DNA from: Rhodospirillaceae bacterium
GTDB lineage: Bacteria > Pseudomonadota > Alphaproteobacteria > Kiloniellales > DSM-21159
Reading direction: 5' to 3'
NCBI GenBank assembly: GCA_006969625.1
Contig: CP030885.1
Span: 1,995,430 to 2,059,429, forward strand
Length of the DNA: 64,000 nucleotides
Each line of letters begins with the position of its first letter. Positions within the stretch are counted from its first letter, which is position 1. The position numbers were made by a program, and so were the translations under genes. The notes below the pieces were generated by a model. That model was not told the DNA's origin, made no database searches, and worked only from the letters and a program-made list of their open reading frames with translations. This document shows, piece by piece, positions 38,755 to 46,492 of the stretch.

Positions 38755-40911
38755 ATGAGCGACGTCGCACTGACGGGCGGTCTTGCCGCCGACGGGACGC
38801 CGGAGCCGATCGCTCTGCCGCCGTTGCGCGACGACCTGGAGCTGCTGGAAGGGCCACGCTCCTTCGACGGCGCGCCGACCTGGACGATCCACGATCCGGT
38901 GCGCAACCGCTACTTCCGGCTCGGCCATGCCGCCTTCCAGCTGCTCAGCCGCTGGCCGCTCGGCGAGGGGCGGCGGGCGATCGCGCACGTCAACGCCAAC
39001 ACCACCCTGCAGGTCGGCGAGGGCGAGCTGGAGCGTCTGCTGCGCTTCCTCGAGCACAACGACCTGATCGCCGACAGCTCGCCGAGCGCCGCGCGCGCCT
39101 TCGCCGAACGGCGTGCGCGCCAGCGCCAGCACTGGTCCGCCTGGCTGCTGAAGAACTACCTCTTCGTACGCATCCCGCTGGTCCGGCCGGACCGGCTGCT
39201 CGGGCGACTGCTGCCATTCGCCCGCCCCTTCTTCGGCCGCGGTTTCCTGCTGGCCAGTCTCCTTGCCGCGACGCTCGGTCTGGCGCTGGCCGTGCGTCAG
39301 TGGGACGCCTTCGTCCACACCTTCCTGCATTTCCTGACCTGGGAGGGCGCGCTCTACTATGCGGTGGCGCTGTTCTTCGCCAAGGTCTTGCACGAGCTGG
39401 GACATGCCTTCGCCGCCAAGATGAACGGCTGCCGCGTGCCGACCATGGGCGTCGCCTTCCTGGTGCTCTGGCCGGTGCTCTACACCGACGTGACCGACGC
39501 CTGGCGTCTGTCGAGCCGGCGCGAGCGCCTGCGCATCGGCGCGGCCGGTATGGGCTCGGAGTTGATCCTGGCGGCCTGGGCGACCCTCGCCTGGTCCTTC
39601 TTGCCGGACGGCCCGCTGCGCAGCGCCTGCTTCTTGCTGGCGACCGTCACCTGGGTGCTGACGCTGGTCATCAACCTCAACCCCTTCCTGCGCTTCGACG
39701 GCTACTACCTGCTGTCCGACTGGCTGGGGGTGCAGAACCTGCAGGAGCGGGGCTTCGCGCTCGGGCGCTGGCGCCTGCGCGAGGCACTCTTCGGCCTTGG
39801 CCTGCCGAAGCCCGAGCAGCTCGGCCGGGCCTTGGAGCGGCGCCTGATCGTCTATGCCTACGCCACCTGGATCTGGCGGTTCTTCCTGTTCCTCGCCATC
39901 GCCCTGCTGGTTTATCACCTGTTCTTCAAGCTGCTCGGGTTGTTCCTGATGGTCGTCGAGCTGGCCTGGTTCATCGGCCGGCCTCTGTGGAACGAAGCCA
40001 AGGTCTGGTGGGAGCTGCGCAGGCACATGCGCCCGACGCTCAATCTCGCTATCACGCTGCTTCTGCTGGCCGGCTTGGTGGCCGTATTGGCGGTGCCCTG
40101 GCAAACCAGCGTGCGGGCGCCGGCGCTGATCGAGGCACGCCAGGCGATGGTCGTCTTCCCGCCAGGCTCCGCCCGGCTCGAGGCGGTGCTCGTGACCGAG
40201 GGCGAGGCGGTACCGGCGGGTGCGCCGCTCTACCGACTATCCAACCCGCAGCTCGCCCAGGATCTGCGGCTGGCCGAATTGCGCCTGGCCTCCCTGCAGC
40301 ACGAGATTCTGCGGCGTTCCGTCAGCCGCACCGGCACCGCCGAGGTCGGCGTGCTTGAAGGGCGGTTGGCGGAGACGCTGGCCGACTTGCGCGGTCTGCG
40401 CGCCCAGGCCGCCCGCCTGGACATCGCGGCACCGACGGCCGGCATCCTGACCGACGTGCCGCGCCACCTGAGGCCGGGGCGCTGGCTCTCCGGCGACGCG
40501 GCGCTGGGGCGGATCGTCGACCCGGCCGGTCTGCGGATCACCGCCTACGTGACGGCCGAACGGCTCGCCCGCCTCAGCCCGGACAGCGAGGCCACGGTCT
40601 ATCCCGACGACCCGCTGCGCGCCCCGATCCACGCCCGGGTGGTCGAGATCGAGGCCGTCGACGTGTCCAGCCTGGACGATCCCTGGCTGTCCGCCGACCA
40701 CGGCGGGCCGATCGCGGTCCAGCGTGACGCGCGAGACCGCCCCGTTCCGCTCGAGCCGGTCTACCGCGTGCACCTGCGCGCGGACTCGGCCGCCGGGGCA
40801 CCCGACCAGAAGCTGATGGGCGTCGCCAGAATCGAGGGGGAGGCGGAAAGTCTCCTGGCGAGGGCCTGGCGCACTGCGGCCTCCGTGATCGTCCGCGAAA
40901 GCGGCTTCTGA
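38755..40911 (+). CDS. PqqD-like/M50 intramembrane metalloprotease/HlyD fusion protein
   Basis: 718 residues from the ATG at 38755; the open frame upstream to 38626 overlaps the previous gene. Residues about 35-110 resemble a PqqD-like winged helix (TWTIHDPVRNRYFRLGHAAF and LERLLRFLEHNDLI). A multi-helix membrane region (about 160-450) contains the M50 zinc motif HELGH (His213, Glu214, His217) and the second motif NPFLRFDGYYLLSD (309-322) with its zinc Asp315. Residues from about 450 on form an HlyD-like domain with lipoyl halves and a hairpin. Both protease motifs are complete, so activity is expected. The likely role is recognition and cleavage or gating of the LEPR-type giant protein during export (inference). 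Confidence 0.82.
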   Translation: MSDVALTGGLAADGTPEPIALPPLRDDLELLEGPRSFDGAPTWTIHDPVRNRYFRLGHAAFQLLSRWPLGEGRRAIAHVNANTTLQVGEGELERLLRFLEHNDLIADSSPSAARAFAERRARQRQHWSAWLLKNYLFVRIPLVRPDRLLGRLLPFARPFFGRGFLLASLLAATLGLALAVRQWDAFVHTFLHFLTWEGALYYAVALFFAKVLHELGHAFAAKMNGCRVPTMGVAFLVLWPVLYTDVTDAWRLSSRRERLRIGAAGMGSELILAAWATLAWSFLPDGPLRSACFLLATVTWVLTLVINLNPFLRFDGYYLLSDWLGVQNLQERGFALGRWRLREALFGLGLPKPEQLGRALERRLIVYAYATWIWRFFLFLAIALLVYHLFFKLLGLFLMVVELAWFIGRPLWNEAKVWWELRRHMRPTLNLAITLLLLAGLVAVLAVPWQTSVRAPALIEARQAMVVFPPGSARLEAVLVTEGEAVPAGAPLYRLSNPQLAQDLRLAELRLASLQHEILRRSVSRTGTAEVGVLEGRLAETLADLRGLRAQAARLDIAAPTAGILTDVPRHLRPGRWLSGDAALGRIVDPAGLRITAYVTAERLARLSPDSEATVYPDDPLRAPIHARVVEIEAVDVSSLDDPWLSADHGGPIAVQRDARDRPVPLEPVYRVHLRADSAAGAPDQKLMGVARIEGEAESLLARAWRTAASVIVRESGF

Positions 40912-41064
40912 GTCCGCGGTCTCGCCGTGGTGGGGTCGGTCGCAACCGGGCCTGCACATGCGGCGTCGACAGACGCCCGACGGCGCGCTCTCCCGGCGAG
41001 GTCCGATCGGCTTTCGCTTGCGTCGGCTGTGGCGGGGGTCCAATAAGGAGCAAGGATCGCATGG

Positions 41065-41808
41065 ATGCACGGGGTGGGAACGATGGTCGCCGCATCGAGT
41101 CAGGCCGGGGCGCTCGGCGCCGAGGAGCGCGCGCGCCTGATCCGCGGCCACTTTCTGTTCGCCGGGATCGAGCCGCGACATCTCGACAGCCTCGTGCGGA
41201 CCAGCCGCGTGCAACGCCTGGCGCGCGGGGAAACGCTGTTCCGCCAGGGCGACGACGGCGGCGCCCTGTATGCGGTGCATTCCGGCGCTATTCGCATCTC
41301 GGTCTCCGGCGCCGAGGGCAAGGAACTGACGCTCGCTCTGATGGAGCCGGGCGACGTCTTCGGCGAGATCGCGCTGCTCGACGGGCTGGCGCGCACGGCG
41401 GATGCGCGGGCGGTGGAGAAGTCAGAACTGGTGGTGATCCACCGGGCAGACTTCCTGTCGCTGTTGGAGCGCGAGCCGAAGCTTGCCCGCCCGATTATCG
41501 AGATGCTGTGCGAGCGGCTGCGCCAGACCAACGAGTTCGTCATCGACGCCGCCTTCCTCGACCTGCGTGCGCGGCTGGCCAAGCGCCTGCTGTCCCTGGC
41601 GATCGCGCATGGGCAGGAGACCGCCGACGGCATGCGCATCGGCCTGAAGCTCAGCCAGTCGGAGATCGCCCAACTGCTCGGCGTCACCCGGGAGGCGGTC
41701 AACAAGCAGCTCAATGCCTGGTCGCGCGACGGCATCCTGACCTTCGAAGCGGGGCACGTGACCCTGATGAAGCAGGACGTGCTGCGCGCCCTGGCCGCAC
41801 CGCACTGA
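41065..41808 (+). CDS. Crp/Fnr-family transcriptional regulator
   Basis: 247 residues. The cyclic-nucleotide-binding-type beta roll spans about 30-145 (GETLFRQGDDGGALYAVHSG and MEPGDVFGEIALLDGLART). A long dimer helix follows, then a winged helix-turn-helix (LSQSEIAQLLGVTREAVNKQ). No N-terminal cysteine cluster is present, so it is not an oxygen-sensing Fnr; FGEIALLDGLARTADA resembles the phosphate-binding cassette of cAMP-type receptors. An AAGGA site precedes the ATG at 41065; a later ATG at 41083 is possible. It lies 153 bp after the M50 fusion in the same direction and may control the export locus. Confidence 0.9.
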   Translation: MHGVGTMVAASSQAGALGAEERARLIRGHFLFAGIEPRHLDSLVRTSRVQRLARGETLFRQGDDGGALYAVHSGAIRISVSGAEGKELTLALMEPGDVFGEIALLDGLARTADARAVEKSELVVIHRADFLSLLEREPKLARPIIEMLCERLRQTNEFVIDAAFLDLRARLAKRLLSLAIAHGQETADGMRIGLKLSQSEIAQLLGVTREAVNKQLNAWSRDGILTFEAGHVTLMKQDVLRALAAPH

Positions 41809-41836
41809 GCCGTAGTCAGCGGTCACCGGGCCGCAC

Positions 41837-42502
41837 TCAGCCGTCGTAGTCCGGCTGGTTGTGCGGGTGGGCGGCCTTGACGGCCGGGTGCTCGGCGAGC
41901 GCGGCGTCGACCTCCAGAAGGGTCGGGCAGGCGCTGGTGTCGCAGTCGAAGCGACGGGCGTTGAAGAGCTGCGGCACCACGCAGACGTCGGCCAAGGTCG
42001 GCTGCGCGCCCAGGCAGTAGGGGCCGGTGACGCCGGAGTGAGCGCGGGCGCGCAGGACCAGTCGCTCGACCGCCGCCAGCCCGTTTTCGACCCAGGTGCG
42101 GTACCATGTCAGCTTGGCGTCCTCGCCGGCGCCCAGGTCCTCCTGCAGGTAGTGGAGCACCCGCAGGTTGTTGAGCGGATGGATGTCGCAGGCGATGGCC
42201 AGGGCGATGCCCCGCGCCTGGGCGCGTGCCATCGGGTCGCCGGGGAGCAACGGCGGCTCGGGGCAGATTTCATCGAGATACTCGAGGATCGCCAAGGATT
42301 GGACCAGCGGCTCGCCGTCCACCTCCAGCGTCGGCACCTGGGCCTGGGGGTTGCGCGCGCGATAGGCCTCCGCCCAGTTCTCGCCGCCGCCGCGCACCAG
42401 GTGCACGGGCACCTGCTCGACCTCGACGCCCTTGAGGCCGAGGGCGATGCGCACGCGGTAGGCGGCCGAGGAGCGCCAGTAGGTATAGAGGGTCAGGCTC
42501 AT
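41837..42502 (-). CDS. maiA: Maleylacetoacetate isomerase (zeta-class GST)
   Basis: A 221-residue glutathione S-transferase of the zeta class, which isomerises maleylacetoacetate to fumarylacetoacetate with glutathione. The N-terminal thioredoxin-like domain has YWRSSAAYRVRIALGLKGVE, the usual bacterial MaiA signature, and the DGEPLVQSLAILEYLDE loop that binds glutathione. The C-terminal helical domain includes CLGAQPTLADVCVVPQLFNA. Last gene of the leftward homogentisate operon; its ATG overlaps the stop of the DUF2783 gene by 4 bp. Maleylpyruvate isomerase activity is an alternative, but the operon context favours homogentisate. Confidence 0.93.
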   Translation of the reverse strand: MSLTLYTYWRSSAAYRVRIALGLKGVEVEQVPVHLVRGGGENWAEAYRARNPQAQVPTLEVDGEPLVQSLAILEYLDEICPEPPLLPGDPMARAQARGIALAIACDIHPLNNLRVLHYLQEDLGAGEDAKLTWYRTWVENGLAAVERLVLRARAHSGVTGPYCLGAQPTLADVCVVPQLFNARRFDCDTSACPTLLEVDAALAEHPAVKAAHPHNQPDYDG

Positions 42503-42726
42503 GCGGTGCCGCTCCCCGGCGAGGTTTGCGTGGTCGCGCCGGCCCTGGCGATGTCCAGTGCCTCGCGCACGATCGCCGCATCACCAATGTGGTTGGCCAG
42601 CAGCAGGATCAGCTTGGCGTCGAGCTTGCGGCTCTCGGCCTCGTCGAGGTCCCGGTGTGCCTCGAGCAGCGCCTCGTAGAGCTCGTCGGGCGCGGCGATG
42701 CGGCCTAGCGTGTTTAGCCTGCCCAT
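42499..42726 (-). CDS. DUF2783 domain small protein
   Basis: A 75-residue helical protein (LYEALLEAHRDLDEAESRKL, then DAKLILLLANHIGD). It matches the DUF2783 family, which recurs next to FAD-dependent aromatic monooxygenases in proteobacteria. It starts 4 bp after the monooxygenase stop and overlaps maiA by 4 bp, so expression is coupled on both sides. It may be a small subunit or chaperone of the monooxygenase; the function is not established. Confidence 0.85.
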   Translation of the reverse strand: MGRLNTLGRIAAPDELYEALLEAHRDLDEAESRKLDAKLILLLANHIGDAAIVREALDIARAGATTQTSPGSGTA

Positions 42727-42730
42727 GGCT

Positions 42731-44386
42731 TCACACCACCATCCGCTGCGCCGCCGCAGCGCGCTCCACGCGGCCCAAGGCCCGGTCGCGCGCCGCCCGC
42801 ACCCCGGCCATGTCCAGCATTTCGCCGCGTGCGCAGGCGTGCTGGTCTGGGCGGAACAGCAACCACTGGCCCGGTGCCAGGCCCAGCCGCTCGGCCACGA
42901 GACCCTCGGCGTCGACCAGCGCCCCCGCGCGCCGGGCGGCCTGCGGCAGCATCACCGTCAGCACGCGGATCGGGACGTCCCCGGTCTCCAGAACGCTCTC
43001 TTCGGGGACCGCGGTCTCGTCGTCGGCGTAGATCAGCAAGGTGAAGTCCTCGTGCAGATGGGGCAGCAGCCAGTCCGCTCGCCCGTCGCGCAGGACCGGG
43101 GCGTCCGGTGCCGTCCAGCCCAGGCCGGCACCGCTGCTCAGCGGCGAGTCGCTCAGGACGGCCGGCTTGGAGAGGCGCCCGGAGTTCACCCAGGCGCGGG
43201 CGAAGGGTTGCTCGGCAGAGAGCTCCAGCACGGCGTCGCGGAAGGCGCGGCTGGCCGGGTTCTTCGGGGTGATGAAATCGGTCGAGCGGGTGGAATTCAG
43301 GATGTTCTCGTCCGTCGCCGGAATGCGCTCGGCGTCGTAGCTGTCGAGCAGGCTCTCCTGCGCCTTGCCCTGGAGGACGTAGGCCAGCTTCCAGCAGAGA
43401 TTGTCGGTGTCCTGGATGCCGCCGTTGCCGCCGCGTGCTCCGAAGGGCGAGACCTGGTGCGCGGCGTCGCCGACGAAGAAGACGCGGCCATGGCGGAAGC
43501 GGTCGATGCGGCGGCACTGAAAGGTGTAGACGCTGATCCATTCGAGATCGAAGCGGGCGTCTTCGCCGAGCATCGCCTTCAGGCGAGGGATCACCTTCTC
43601 CGGCCGTTTCTCCGCCTCCGGGTCGGCATCCCAGCCGAGTTGCAGGTCGATGCGCCAGACGTCGTCGGGTTGCTTGTGCAGCAGGGCCGATTGGCCCTTG
43701 TGGAAGGGCGGGTCGAACCAGAACCAGCGCTCGGTCGGAAAGTCCGCCTGCATCACCACGTCGGCGATCAGGAAGCGGTCCTTGAAGACCTGGCCCTTGA
43801 ACTCCAGTCCCAGCTCGCGGCGCACGAAGGATTTGGCGCCGTCCGCCGCGAGCAGCCAGTCGCAGGCAAGCGGGTAGGGGCCGTCGGGCGTCTCTATCTG
43901 CAGCGTGACGCCGTCGTCGCGTGCCTGCACCCCGGTGACCCGGTTGCGCCAGCGCAGGTCGACCAGGCCGGTCGCCGCCGCCCGCGCGACCAGCCACTCC
44001 TCCGCGTAGTACTGCTGCAGGTTCACGAAAGCCGGAAACTGATGGCCGCTCTCGGGCAGCAGATCGAAGCTGTAGACCTCGCGCTCGCCGAAGAAGACGC
44101 GGCCCAGGTTCCAGGTGATGCCCTTGTCGAGCATCTGCCGGCCGACGCCCAGCCGGTCGCAGATCTCCAGGGTGCGCTTGGAAAAGCAGATGGCGCGGCT
44201 GCCGAAGCTGACCGTCTCGTCGTCGTCCAGCACCACCGTGCGCACGCCGCGTTCGGCGAGGTCCACGGCAGCGGCGAGGCCGACCAGGCCGGCGCCGACG
44301 ATTACAACGGGATGCCGGGCCTCCGGCCCGTCCTGATCGGGCGAGCGCCGGTAGGCGAACACCGGATTCTCGTAGGTCTTCGGCAT
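42731..44386 (-). CDS. FAD-dependent aromatic monooxygenase (MhpA/PheA-like)
   Basis: 551 residues from the ATG at 44386, which follows GAGGGAGG. The FAD Rossmann motif is VVIVGAGLVGLAAAVDLAE (about 27-45), the DG motif lies in LLAADGAKSFVRRELG, and the GD motif is VFFVGDAAHQVSPFGARGGN. This is the class A flavoprotein hydroxylase layout, with a C-terminal thioredoxin-like domain. Set between homogentisate dioxygenase and isomerase genes, it may form homogentisate from a hydroxyphenylacetate (for example 3- or 4-hydroxyphenylacetate hydroxylation). That assignment is inference. Relatives hydroxylate 3-(3-hydroxyphenyl)propionate, phenols or resorcinol. Confidence 0.87.
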   Translation of the reverse strand: MPKTYENPVFAYRRSPDQDGPEARHPVVIVGAGLVGLAAAVDLAERGVRTVVLDDDETVSFGSRAICFSKRTLEICDRLGVGRQMLDKGITWNLGRVFFGEREVYSFDLLPESGHQFPAFVNLQQYYAEEWLVARAAATGLVDLRWRNRVTGVQARDDGVTLQIETPDGPYPLACDWLLAADGAKSFVRRELGLEFKGQVFKDRFLIADVVMQADFPTERWFWFDPPFHKGQSALLHKQPDDVWRIDLQLGWDADPEAEKRPEKVIPRLKAMLGEDARFDLEWISVYTFQCRRIDRFRHGRVFFVGDAAHQVSPFGARGGNGGIQDTDNLCWKLAYVLQGKAQESLLDSYDAERIPATDENILNSTRSTDFITPKNPASRAFRDAVLELSAEQPFARAWVNSGRLSKPAVLSDSPLSSGAGLGWTAPDAPVLRDGRADWLLPHLHEDFTLLIYADDETAVPEESVLETGDVPIRVLTVMLPQAARRAGALVDAEGLVAERLGLAPGQWLLFRPDQHACARGEMLDMAGVRAARDRALGRVERAAAAQRMVV

Positions 44387-44454
44387 GGGCGTCCTCCCTC
44401 GCGGCGGGGATGGCGCGGCGCCGCTGCTTGTCGCCGGACGGTCGCCGGAGTGGC

Positions 44455-45441
44455 TCAGCCTTGCTGCTTGGCGGCCTCGGCCGCCTTCTCGGCCTGCTCC
44501 AGGCTCTTCCACATTTCCACGTCGCGCTGCGCCGTCCAGATGCGCGGATCCTCGACGCCCGCAGCCTCGTCGTAGGCGCGGCTGACGTCGAAGGGCATGC
44601 AGTGCTCGAAGATCACCCACTCCCCGAACTCCGGCTCAAGCGCGGCGAAGGTGGCGTCGTAGATCTCCTTCAGCGGCTTGCCGGCCTGGACGCCGCGTTC
44701 GACGCTGCCGTAGAGCGCCGTCAGGAAGGCTTGGGTCCCGGCGATGCCGGCCTCGCACTCCTCGGCCGTCTTCAGGGCGGCGCCGCGGCCGGGTACCAGC
44801 TTTTCGGGGCCGAGCGCGCGCAGCGCCGCCAGGGTCTGCGGCCAGTCGCGCAGGTAAGCGTCGCCCGTGTAGGGCGTGGCACCGAACTCCACCAGGTCGC
44901 CGGCGAACAGCACCCTTTCCTTCGGCAGCCAGACCACCGTGTCGCCCCTGGTGTGGCCGCGGCCCAGGTGCATGATCTGCACCTCGCGCTCGCCCATGAA
45001 GAGGGTCAGCTTGCGGTCGAAGACCAGCGTCGGCCAGGTCAGGCCGGGGATGCTGGAGACGTCGCGGAACAGGCGCGGGAAGCGGCCGACCTCGGACTCG
45101 TAGTCCTGCTGGCCGCGCTCGACGATCAGCTCGTAGGTGCCCTGGCTGGCGATGGTGTGCCGGGCGCCGTAGGCCGAGGCGCCGAGCACGCGTACCGCGT
45201 GGTAGTGGGTCAGGCAGACGTAGTCGATCGGCTTGTCGGTGACGCTGCGGATCCTGGCGATGACGTCTTCGGCCATCTTCGGCGTGGCCTGGGTATCGAC
45301 CACCATCACCGAGTCGTCTCCGACGATGACGCCTGTGTTGGGGTCGCCCTCGGCCGTATAGGCGTAGAGGCCGTCGGCCAGCTCCTCGAAGGTGATCGGC
45401 TTGTCTTCCAGGTCGGCTTGCGAGGCGAACGCGCGGGCCAT
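44455..45441 (-). CDS. MBL-fold metallo-hydrolase
   Basis: A 328-residue metallo-beta-lactamase-fold protein starting at the ATG at 45441 (preceded by GGAGAGAG). The first metal motif reads LTHYHAVRVLGAS: HxHx is present but the usual following Asp-His pair is replaced by Val-Arg, so one metal site is altered. A later HLGRGHTRGDTVVWLPKERV segment supplies the next His/Asp ligands, with LFAGDLVEFGA after it. It probably hydrolyses a lactone, thioester or similar bond in the aromatic pathway, but the substrate is not known. Located between the FAD monooxygenase and fumarylacetoacetase genes. Confidence 0.83.
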   Translation of the reverse strand: MARAFASQADLEDKPITFEELADGLYAYTAEGDPNTGVIVGDDSVMVVDTQATPKMAEDVIARIRSVTDKPIDYVCLTHYHAVRVLGASAYGARHTIASQGTYELIVERGQQDYESEVGRFPRLFRDVSSIPGLTWPTLVFDRKLTLFMGEREVQIMHLGRGHTRGDTVVWLPKERVLFAGDLVEFGATPYTGDAYLRDWPQTLAALRALGPEKLVPGRGAALKTAEECEAGIAGTQAFLTALYGSVERGVQAGKPLKEIYDATFAALEPEFGEWVIFEHCMPFDVSRAYDEAAGVEDPRIWTAQRDVEMWKSLEQAEKAAEAAKQQG

Positions 45442-45470
45442 GGGGGTCTCTCTCCGTTGAATACGTTTGC

Positions 45471-46487
45471 TTATCGGCCGTCGTAACGGCGGATCTCCTG
45501 ATCGATGGCGCCGAACAGGCTGCGCCCCTCGGCGTCCAGCATCTCGATGCGCACCCGGTCGCCGAAGCGGAGGAATGGCGTCCGGATCTCGCCGGTCACG
45601 ATCTTCTCGACCATGCGCAGCTCGGCCAGACAGGAGTAGCCGCGGCCGCCCTGCCCGACCGGCTTGCCGGGGCCGCCGTCGGCGTCGCGGTTGGACACCG
45701 TGCCCGAGCCGACGATGGTGCCGGCCGCCAGCGGCCGCGTCCGCGCGGCATGGGCGACCAGACGCGGGAAGCCGAAGGTCATGTCCTCGCCGGCCTCGGG
45801 GCGTCCCAGCACCTTGCCGTCGATCCGGCTGACAAGCGGCAGCTTCACCCTGCCGTCCGACCAGGCCTCTCCCAGCTCGTCCGGCGTCAGGGCGACCGGC
45901 GAGAAGGCGGTCGAGGGCTTCGACTGGAAGAAGCCGAAGCCCTTGGCCAGCTCGCCAGGGATCAGGTTGCGCAGCGAGAGGTCGTTGACCAGCATCAGCA
46001 GCTTGATGTGGCCGGCCGCCTGCTCCGGCTCGGTGCCCATCGGCACGTCGTCGGTGACGACCGCGATCTCGGCCTCCAGGTCGATGCCCCAGGCCTCGTC
46101 GGCCAGCTCGATCGGGTCGTGCGGCCCGAGGAAGGAGTCCGAGCCGCCCTGGTACATCAGCGGATCGTCCCAGAAGCTGTCCGGCAGCTCGGCGCCGCGC
46201 GCCTTGCGCACCAGCTCGACGTGATTGACGTAGGCCGAGCCGTCCACCCACTGGTAGGCACGGGGCAGGGGCGGGGCGCAGGCCGTCTCGTCGAAGGTGA
46301 AGACGCCCTGGGTGCGGCCGTCGTTGAGGTCGTCCGACTCCTGCTGCAGCTTCGGGGCAAGCCGCGCCCAGTCGTCGAGCGCGGCCTGCAACGTCTCCGC
46401 CGCCTGGGCGAGCGCCGCGCGCTCCAGGTCGCGGCTGACCACGATCAGCCGCCCGTCGCGACCTTGTTTCAGGCTTGCCAGCTTCAT
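45471..46487 (-). CDS. Fumarylacetoacetate hydrolase family protein
   Basis: 338 residues from the ATG at 46487, which is 5 bp after the hmgA stop. FAH-fold features are the metal-binding DLEAEIAVVTDDVPMG segment, the LLMLVNDLSLRNLIPGELAK region, and the late AAGTIVGSGTVSN loop. It is expected to hydrolyse fumarylacetoacetate to fumarate and acetoacetate, the last step of homogentisate catabolism. Position next to hmgA, in the same operon as maiA, supports this over other FAH-like activities. Confidence 0.9.
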   Translation of the reverse strand: MKLASLKQGRDGRLIVVSRDLERAALAQAAETLQAALDDWARLAPKLQQESDDLNDGRTQGVFTFDETACAPPLPRAYQWVDGSAYVNHVELVRKARGAELPDSFWDDPLMYQGGSDSFLGPHDPIELADEAWGIDLEAEIAVVTDDVPMGTEPEQAAGHIKLLMLVNDLSLRNLIPGELAKGFGFFQSKPSTAFSPVALTPDELGEAWSDGRVKLPLVSRIDGKVLGRPEAGEDMTFGFPRLVAHAARTRPLAAGTIVGSGTVSNRDADGGPGKPVGQGGRGYSCLAELRMVEKIVTGEIRTPFLRFGDRVRIEMLDAEGRSLFGAIDQEIRRYDGR

Positions 46488-46492
46488 CGCAC

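Noticed and set aside
41805-41870. Possible terminator between the Crp-type gene and maiA
   Set aside because: The sequence holds only an imperfect direct repeat (CCGTAGTC-like) and no stable stem with a T tract.
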